IMG/VR virus record: IMGVR_UViG_3300008108_000355
Coordinates: 1-22,603 of that record
Strand: one strand, 5' to 3'
Origin: a virus
DNA length: 22,603 nucleotides
Shown one piece after another: positions 18,501 to 22,603 of this stretch. Numbering within the stretch: the stretch's first letter is position 1; every line of letters starts with the position of its first letter. A program made the position numbers and the translations under genes. The notes below the pieces were generated by a model. That model had not been told where the DNA came from. It did not search any database and was given only the letters and a program-made list of their open reading frames with translations.

Positions 18501-21181
18501 GAATGACAAACTGGTGGGAACTTAGACTTGTTGTATCAGCTACAGTAGGAACAATTCTTCTTACTTCATCAGGTTCAGGTGTTCAAACATTTAATGTTCT
18601 TTCTCAAGATGGTGCGTATGATGGTATCTATACAATAGCTACTACACCAACTTCTGAGTCATTTACAGTAAATGCTCCATTTAAAATTCCAGCAAGAACA
18701 TATTCTTTTGATTCTCGTTCTGATGCGAATAGTGGTGCTGTCAATTCAACAAATGATACAATTGTTTTAGGAACACTAAGTACTCCTTACAATCCTACAA
18801 ACTTCTATCCAGGAGAATTAGTATCATACGTTCCAGGAGCAGGAAACACTGATATAGTTGCAGCTGCTGGAGTAGATAACAATTATCTTTATGCGATCCC
18901 TGTATCTGAGATAGCAATTTCTTTAGCTAACTCTTATGTTTCAGCGATTGGTGGACAAGTGTTACAATTAACACCAACAGGAACTGCTCAAACTCAGTCT
19001 ATTCAAACAACAAACGTTTTGAAAACAACTAAACAAACTGGATCAGTAAGTGGAACACAAAATGCAAGAACAATTATTGGTTCTGGTACAAGATTCTTAA
19101 GCAAATTCAAAAGATTTGATTCAATTTTCATTTATATTGGAGCTAGACTTTATGAATTTATTATTGATCGTGTTGTTTCTGACACAGAAATGTCGATAGA
19201 TCCAGCACTTGCAGGATTCCCATCTACATTTACGACTGCAAACTATGCTACAATTAGTTCTGTAAATTTACGTCCAGATGGTTTCTCTTTACATAAATCA
19301 TTTGACGGAGGTATTGATATAACGGCAGGAACTTCACCAAACAGTAAGATTGTTCGTCAATCACGTAAATACTTTAGATATCAATCTGGTAAAGGTATTC
19401 AAAACTCATTTGCGATTAACTTTTCGCCTTTGAAAACTTTACAAAAGCTTGAGTATATAAACATTGGTGGTGCTACTCCAAATGCTATAAGAGCAACATG
19501 TCAAGAACCACATAATTTATCTGTAGGAAACGTAGTAATTATAGATAAAGCTATTGTGACAACTGGAAATAACGTTTATAACGGAACATTCCCAGTTCAT
19601 TCAGTACAAGATATAAACACATTTACATATCTTGTTGGTGCTATACCACAACAACAAAGTGCTGCAGGATTCCCAGAATATGGTAGAGATTCTTGGTCTC
19701 AATCAGCTATTCGTGCAGGTATGTTTGATGATGCGAATGGTTTCTTCTTTGAATATGATGGTCAAAAACTATATGTTGTAAGAAGATCTAGCACACTTCA
19801 ATTATCAGGAAACGTTGCTGCGACTAAAAATTCTCAAGTGATAACTGGTAATAATACTTCATTCCAAACACAATTAGTTGTTGGAGATCATGTACAGATA
19901 AGAGGTCAAATATATCGTGTTATCGCAATTGACTCTGATTCTCGTATGGTTGTTCAACCTCCTTATCGTGGAATTACAGCTACTGGAATCAAAGCGACAA
20001 TTCGCGAAGATGTAAAAGTAGAACAAGCTAATTGGAATATTGATCCATGTGACGGAACTGGTCCGAATGGATATATTTTTGATATTCATAAAATTCAAAT
20101 GTGTTATGCTGACTATTCTTGGTATGGTGCTGGTAAAATAAGATTTGGTACAAAAGACGCCAAAGGTCATATTCATTACCACCATGAATTTATACACAAT
20201 AACAAATTAAATGAGTCATATTTACGTTCAGGAAACTTACCTGCAAGATATGAAATTGAAAACGGAGATGCTCCGACATCAGCTCCTACATTATTCCACT
20301 TTGGTACATCTGTTATTATGGATGGTACGTTTGATGATGACGATGCTTACTTATTTACAGCACAGTCAAAACCTTTCGTGTTCGCACTTGGATTAACTCA
20401 AACTGTAACATCATCAGCAGCAAGTCAATTCAATGAAATTACATTAAACTCACGTCGTGTGTTTGTGTATTCTTTCCAATGTGCTGAAGCAGATGCTAAT
20501 AAAGCGATTGTGGGACAATTAATTAAAGATGCGACTGGTAATATACCAGATGGTACTTATGTTTCTCAGGTTCAAAAAGCTGGAGCAAGTTCACGTATAT
20601 TTACTTCTTTCCCTGCAACAACATCAGTTCCAAACAATCCAGAAATACCAACTAGCACAAGCTTTACAATTGGTGAAAACGCATTCGGAAATGGAGCAGT
20701 TGACTTAACACGTCCTATTCCTCTTATTTCGATTCGTTTAGCACCTGCAGTTGACTCTGGTATAACTGGTGCAGTAGGTGAACGAGAAATTATAAATCGT
20801 ATGCAAATGAAATTAGACTCAGGTGCTGTCACTACGAATAAATCATTGAACGTGTTTTTCATTCTAAATGGAAACCCATCTAAATTGACTTTTGAAAAAA
20901 CTCAATCTCCATCTTTATCTAACGCAATATCTCATGATACAGGTGACATTATTAAAGATGGAACTGTTATTTTCTCATCTCAAGCTTCAGCTGGTTCAAC
21001 TAACTTTGTACTTAGTGGGTTAATTGATATGGGTAATTCGATTTTAGGTGGTGACTCAGTTTATCCTAATGGTCCTGACTTATTAACTATTGCGATTCAA
21101 CCTACGGATACTTCAACGATTACACAAGCTTCACCATTAATCGTGACAGGAAAATTATCTTGGTCTGAATCTCAAGCTTAA
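15596..21181 (+). CDS. Giant modular virion structural protein, 1861 residues
   Basis: A large tail-associated protein of the kind found in marine T4-like phages. The N-terminal domain includes MIDPVNKLRVSNPENLIDTD and EYGSQSTKWETLQ (104-137), a strong signature of that family in my recollection. The middle is a chain of beta modules: six units centred on a histidine (near 16125, 16430, 16706, 17750, 18023 and 19511) and two V-G-D modules at 1149-1223 and 1405-1469. Near the C-terminus GFFFEYDGQKLYVVRRSS and WNIDPCDGTGPNGYIFDIHK lead to a histidine cluster HIHYHHEFIH (1525-1534) and YLRSGNLPARYEIEN, then GEREIINRMQMKL. There is no signal peptide or membrane segment. A good ribosome binding site (AAAGGAAA, 15582-15589) precedes the ATG. 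It probably forms a long tail appendage or baseplate-rim structure; the exact location is inference. Confidence 0.83.
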   Translation: MAKKLFLASDIDVAQNAVLLDGNIPIERLLLITNVTAGANKIVYNFADSTLGATSCAYIPALNQTRLVLAVNFATAAAGPITADSKLQIFIEEEFSRVGFEEAMIDPVNKLRVSNPENLIDTDFEYGSQSTKWETLQTVLNIPTIYSSSGDLTLEGLVSINTTTNSKQVRCVFTLPHNQIVGNAIQVTGVSNITCEGAFLVTGVVNSTEFFYEIDQTAIATENVAGSYTSVIPAKFFEGSNLILDLNARDASDNPVAPIQTNGASPSTLSVRTLEPHGLKIGTKIYLRQTIGPKELTITDPTLTAPDGRPYIDSSPTITITNNVDGTSSTGSADLQYDRPVVTWDWQTTYGKYLQTSDINAAADEITWNSHGLTANAALLFNDPVRGDDTTATTNGGMTDGTVYYASIVDANTIKLATDYGTLASFVNLTAISTTRGYPRLQLVYKVEGRSDSTRYTAFFSRNVTTGATGNYDVGYINNTNTNSFTWNVQSIMGASRVPTRGIINQLYFEGANTAGSPINITYIARNYLNLGSGNISYSLGAKGASPGNEFPNTDVTRCFYVSGGSYFIDIQYQFGAINRDKFGNPTSNYRHIYYIVIDHVPTSLNTAHSGADLAGGQFGKGSRAGNRIIGFQGRVPNGSSTNGSSDGFTFQANTRNNGRYGTSNPPYNYQVSDTTTLGSFIVNYPETGNSDYAAGSEIYYSFADDLTALKNTFYIPSHGITNNETCTISITGAGYSTTNRFAFVNSSATVVPYTVSEFSVTANVVNANYLRFTSKTTPFTNDIASFPAAFSVANNRVNTLYNTVYIQNHKISGQTTATYTTAGTPIGGLTSGTNYSLQFVNDSRLIIKAANTSGSGTATTASFGSTSTALNQVFTVNIETPLGTAPTQCTVTMIQHRGRLSTSNRFLRTRFADNIVYNIGAVNGQDSSIFQNEPTWIPKDVSSFLTGSPVGVTVTVSPTSGVNAAVPGMTNWWELRLVVSATVGTILLTSSGSGVQTFNVLSQDGAYDGIYTIATTPTSESFTVNAPFKIPARTYSFDSRSDANSGAVNSTNDTIVLGTLSTPYNPTNFYPGELVSYVPGAGNTDIVAAAGVDNNYLYAIPVSEIAISLANSYVSAIGGQVLQLTPTGTAQTQSIQTTNVLKTTKQTGSVSGTQNARTIIGSGTRFLSKFKRFDSIFIYIGARLYEFIIDRVVSDTEMSIDPALAGFPSTFTTANYATISSVNLRPDGFSLHKSFDGGIDITAGTSPNSKIVRQSRKYFRYQSGKGIQNSFAINFSPLKTLQKLEYINIGGATPNAIRATCQEPHNLSVGNVVIIDKAIVTTGNNVYNGTFPVHSVQDINTFTYLVGAIPQQQSAAGFPEYGRDSWSQSAIRAGMFDDANGFFFEYDGQKLYVVRRSSTLQLSGNVAATKNSQVITGNNTSFQTQLVVGDHVQIRGQIYRVIAIDSDSRMVVQPPYRGITATGIKATIREDVKVEQANWNIDPCDGTGPNGYIFDIHKIQMCYADYSWYGAGKIRFGTKDAKGHIHYHHEFIHNNKLNESYLRSGNLPARYEIENGDAPTSAPTLFHFGTSVIMDGTFDDDDAYLFTAQSKPFVFALGLTQTVTSSAASQFNEITLNSRRVFVYSFQCAEADANKAIVGQLIKDATGNIPDGTYVSQVQKAGASSRIFTSFPATTSVPNNPEIPTSTSFTIGENAFGNGAVDLTRPIPLISIRLAPAVDSGITGAVGEREIINRMQMKLDSGAVTTNKSLNVFFILNGNPSKLTFEKTQSPSLSNAISHDTGDIIKDGTVIFSSQASAGSTNFVLSGLIDMGNSILGGDSVYPNGPDLLTIAIQPTDTSTITQASPLIVTGKLSWSESQA
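19040..19264 (+). repeat. V-G-D beta module, copy 3 (residues 1149-1223 of the 1861-residue protein)
   Basis: The elements are GSVSGTQNARTIIGSGTRF, FDSIFIYIGARLYEFIIDRV and VSDTEMSIDPAL. The V-G-D triplet itself is altered (F-D-S), but the order of elements and spacing match the copies in the 2399-residue protein. Confidence 0.6.
19808..20002 (+). repeat. V-G-D beta module, copy 4 (residues 1405-1469 of the 1861-residue protein)
   Basis: The elements are GNVAATKNSQVITGNNTSF, VVGDHVQIRGQIYRVIAID, SDSRMVVQPPY and GIKATI. It follows the pattern of copies 1-3 and sits directly before the C-terminal histidine-containing domain. Confidence 0.62.
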
Positions 21182-21199
21182 AAGGAAAGAAACAATCCT

Positions 21200-21898
21200 A
21201 TGGCTTACTTGGGTAGAGATCCAATACATGGTAATTCTGAAATACAAGTGTTTGCTCCGAATGGAAGTTCGACAACATTTGCTTTAGATTTTCCAATTGG
21301 TTCAGCAGGAAGCATTCTTTTAATTAAGAATGGCTTAATTCAAAAACCAAGTACAGATTACACAATTATAAATGGGGGTAGTGCTATTTCTATAGCAGGT
21401 GCTCCCATTTTAGCAGGTGTTAGTCTATTTGCAATTTATCTTTCAACACAATATCTTCAAAATACAATCCCTGACAATTCAATCAGTGCTGATAAACTTT
21501 CATCTTCATTAAGAGGTAAATTTCCTAGTGATGTTATAGTTCCAGCAGTTGGTTCAACAACACTTACTTATGGTGTTGGTAAATTTTTTATTTTAGGGAA
21601 TGATCTTAATTATAGTTTAACATTACCAGCTTCTCCTGCGATTGGAGATATGTTTTGGTTAAATAGACCAGCAGGATCAACTGTTGGTGCAATCACTGTG
21701 ACTATTAATACAAATAATCAAAATCTTTCAACAGGACAAGGCACTATAACAGTACAAAATAGTGCTACTGCAACTATTACTATGACAGGACAGTCAGCAT
21801 TTACAGAAAATGATAGAAAAACACGTTGGTTTGTGTTTTTAGGAGTAATTGGTGGTACAGATTTTGGTTGGTTTGAGTATAAAATTAATGCTTTTTAA
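21200..21898 (+). CDS. Short tail fibre protein, 232 residues
   Basis: The N-terminus (MAYLGRDP, then an NGSSTTFALDFPIGSAGSIL stretch and KNGLIQKPSTDYTI) is a shorter relative of the modules in the 638-residue fibre at 12729-14645. It is followed by QNTIPDNSISADKL (87-100), a shaft-type repeat. The C-terminal domain (about 115-232) carries SLTLPASPAIGDMFWLNRPA, a motif common in phage fibre tips, and ends in aromatic strands (TRWFVFLGVIGG, GWFEYKINAF). Thus attachment, linker and tip domains are all present but compact. AAAGGAAA lies 12 bases before the ATG, a longer than usual spacing. It could be a second receptor-binding fibre or an alternative connector to the baseplate. Confidence 0.8.
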   Translation: MAYLGRDPIHGNSEIQVFAPNGSSTTFALDFPIGSAGSILLIKNGLIQKPSTDYTIINGGSAISIAGAPILAGVSLFAIYLSTQYLQNTIPDNSISADKLSSSLRGKFPSDVIVPAVGSTTLTYGVGKFFILGNDLNYSLTLPASPAIGDMFWLNRPAGSTVGAITVTINTNNQNLSTGQGTITVQNSATATITMTGQSAFTENDRKTRWFVFLGVIGGTDFGWFEYKINAF

Positions 21899-21910
21899 TT
21901 TTTAGTTTTA

Positions 21911-21917
21911 ATAAATA
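21911..21917 (+). promoter_or_regulatory. Possible T4-type late promoter (ATAAATA)
   Basis: ATAAATA matches the last seven bases of the T4 late promoter core TATAAATA, and ends 10 bases before the ATG at 21928. The gap has no other strong ribosome binding site than AGG right after it. The distance to the start codon is nearly the same as at 14651-14657. AT-rich DNA makes chance matches common. Confidence 0.35.
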
Positions 21918-21927
21918 GGTATAAGAA

Positions 21928-22263
21928 ATGGCACAAATAACAGATTTTTTTATAGATCAAGGATCAGATTGGTCTGCTATTTTAACATTCAATAATACTG
22001 ATGGAACACCAAGAGATTTTACAAATTGTACAGTTTCTGGGCAAATGCGAAAAGGTTATGGTTCAACGTCTTATACTGCTATAACTACTACATTTGTTGC
22101 TCCAAATACAAGTGGAAAAATTAAACTTGCATTAGGAAATGCAACTTCGTCAGCGATGAAAGCTGGAAGATATGTGTATGATGTTGAATTGACAGATTCA
22201 TTCAGCTTAAAAAGTAGATTAGTTGAAGGAATTATAACAATAACACCAGAGGTCACAAGATAA
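21928..22263 (+). CDS. Small beta-sandwich virion protein, 111 residues
   Basis: The sequence has the layout of a small phage structural family: IDQGSDWSAILTFNNTDGTP at the N-terminus, a TVSGQMRKGYGSTSY strand-turn, a GKIKLALG strand, KAGRYVYDVELTD at 79-90, and LVEGIITITPEVT at the end. Proteins of this form occur next to fibre genes in cyanophages and resemble the N-terminal domain of baseplate upper (BppU-like) proteins, which anchors receptor-binding proteins. The single cysteine is at residue 34. The stop codon is immediately followed by the ATG of the next gene, so the two are translationally linked. An attachment role in the baseplate or fibre is inferred from the family resemblance; the resemblance itself is from memory. 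Confidence 0.75.
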   Translation: MAQITDFFIDQGSDWSAILTFNNTDGTPRDFTNCTVSGQMRKGYGSTSYTAITTTFVAPNTSGKIKLALGNATSSAMKAGRYVYDVELTDSFSLKSRLVEGIITITPEVTR

Positions 22264-22551
22264 ATGGCTGATACATTAACAGTAAATGTAGACTCACAAG
22301 GTAGTACGATTAGTCCGAGTAATACTACTCTGACAACTTCAACTACAACAGATGGTGGTGGTTCAACAATTACAACAATAGGAATTCAAGGAACGAGTGG
22401 TGCTGCAGTACCACTTTCTGAAAACGTGCAAGTTGATATAGTATCAGAGGGATTAAATAATGGTTCATTATTAGTTTATAAAACAAATACTTCGAAATGG
22501 ACAGCAACTAAAACATTAAATCTACAAACAGTAGACAGTGGGGAATTTTAA
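22264..22551 (+). CDS. Small Thr/Ser-rich fibre-type protein, 95 residues
   Basis: The N-terminal 45 residues are low-complexity and rich in Thr and Ser (for example NTTLTTSTTTDGGGSTITTI). The C-terminal part has a recognisable fibre-like motif, NNGSLLVYKTNTSKWTATKT, ending LQTVDSGEF. The LVY-x-W-type unit resembles that of the 76-residue protein at 14669 and is common in marine phage fibres. The gene begins directly after the previous stop, with AGAGG (22248-22252) in the previous gene as likely ribosome binding site. It leads into the next gene after 12 bases. Likely a small structural or connector piece; no specific role can be assigned. Confidence 0.7.
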   Translation: MADTLTVNVDSQGSTISPSNTTLTTSTTTDGGGSTITTIGIQGTSGAAVPLSENVQVDIVSEGLNNGSLLVYKTNTSKWTATKTLNLQTVDSGEF

Positions 22552-22552
22552 T

Positions 22553-22557
22553 AGGAG
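22553..22557 (+). promoter_or_regulatory. Ribosome binding site of the gene cut by the right edge
   Basis: AGGAG ends 6 bases before the ATG at 22564. This is the best canonical Shine-Dalgarno match in the window and supports the short partial gene that follows. Confidence 0.75.
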
Positions 22558-22563
22558 AAAAAA

Positions 22564-22603
22564 ATGGCATCAATTATAAGAATTAAACGTTCGACGACAG
22601 CAG
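22564..22603 (+). CDS. Start of a fibre-type structural gene (13 codons, 3' end cut)
   Basis: Only MASIIRIKRSTTA is visible before the window ends. This opening (a short I-I-R-I-K-R-S string) is one I recall as the conserved N-terminus of marine T4-like phage fibre or virion proteins, where it is followed by an E-L-A-Y segment. The good ribosome binding site and tight 12-base spacing after the previous stop support a real gene. The length and full identity cannot be judged from here. Confidence 0.65.
   Translation, partial: MASIIRIKRSTTA

Noticed and set aside
21881-21902. Perfect 8-base inverted repeat AAAATTAA / TTAATTTT at the end of the 232-residue fibre gene
   Set aside because: The stem is entirely A-T and would be very weak. 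Such repeats are expected by chance in this AT-rich sequence, and there is no clean T-tract after it.

Overview
This window is a continuous, one-directional block of virion structural genes from a large T4-like (myovirus-type) phage. All genes are on the + strand, gaps are mostly 3 to 40 bases, and nothing longer than 40 bases is left without a gene. The DNA is strongly AT-rich (roughly two thirds A+T by eye). The clearest anchors are the C-terminal part of a T4 gp6-type baseplate wedge protein (cut by the left edge), a full T4 gp8-type wedge protein, and a giant protein with the N-terminal features of the DUF4815 virion family of marine T4-like phages. Low GC, the enlarged multi-module structural proteins and the set of small fibre-like proteins fit the marine T4-like group that infects picocyanobacteria or SAR11-type bacteria. 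That host range is an inference; no host marker gene lies in the window.

Layout. Bases 1-4710 hold the baseplate wedge cluster: gp6 end, an 878-residue protein in the T4 gene 7 position, then gp8. Bases 4750-11949 encode one 2399-residue structural protein where T4 would have genes 9 and 10. Bases 11953-14899 hold three small proteins (one with a clear heptad coiled coil), a 638-residue modular tail fibre, and another small fibre-type protein. Bases 14917-15576 encode a 219-residue protein of unknown function that does not look like its neighbours. Bases 15596-21181 encode a second giant (1861 residues), a marine-phage virion protein built of repeated beta modules with a histidine-rich cluster near the C-terminus. 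Bases 21200-22603 hold a second short fibre protein, two small structural proteins, and the first 13 codons of another fibre-type gene cut by the right edge.

How the genes work together. The wedge proteins build the hub-surrounding baseplate; the giant proteins and fibres presumably decorate its rim and bind the host. The proteins are mosaics: at least three module types (a G-x-G-T-x-F / V-G-D module, a histidine-glycine-leucine module and a G-x-G-Y module) recur across separate genes. No tRNA, CRISPR array, insertion sequence or metabolic gene was seen. Two possible T4-type late promoters and one hairpin between genes are the only regulatory candidates. The strongest unexplained DNA-level signal is a marked preference for GTSAC over GTWAC throughout the window.
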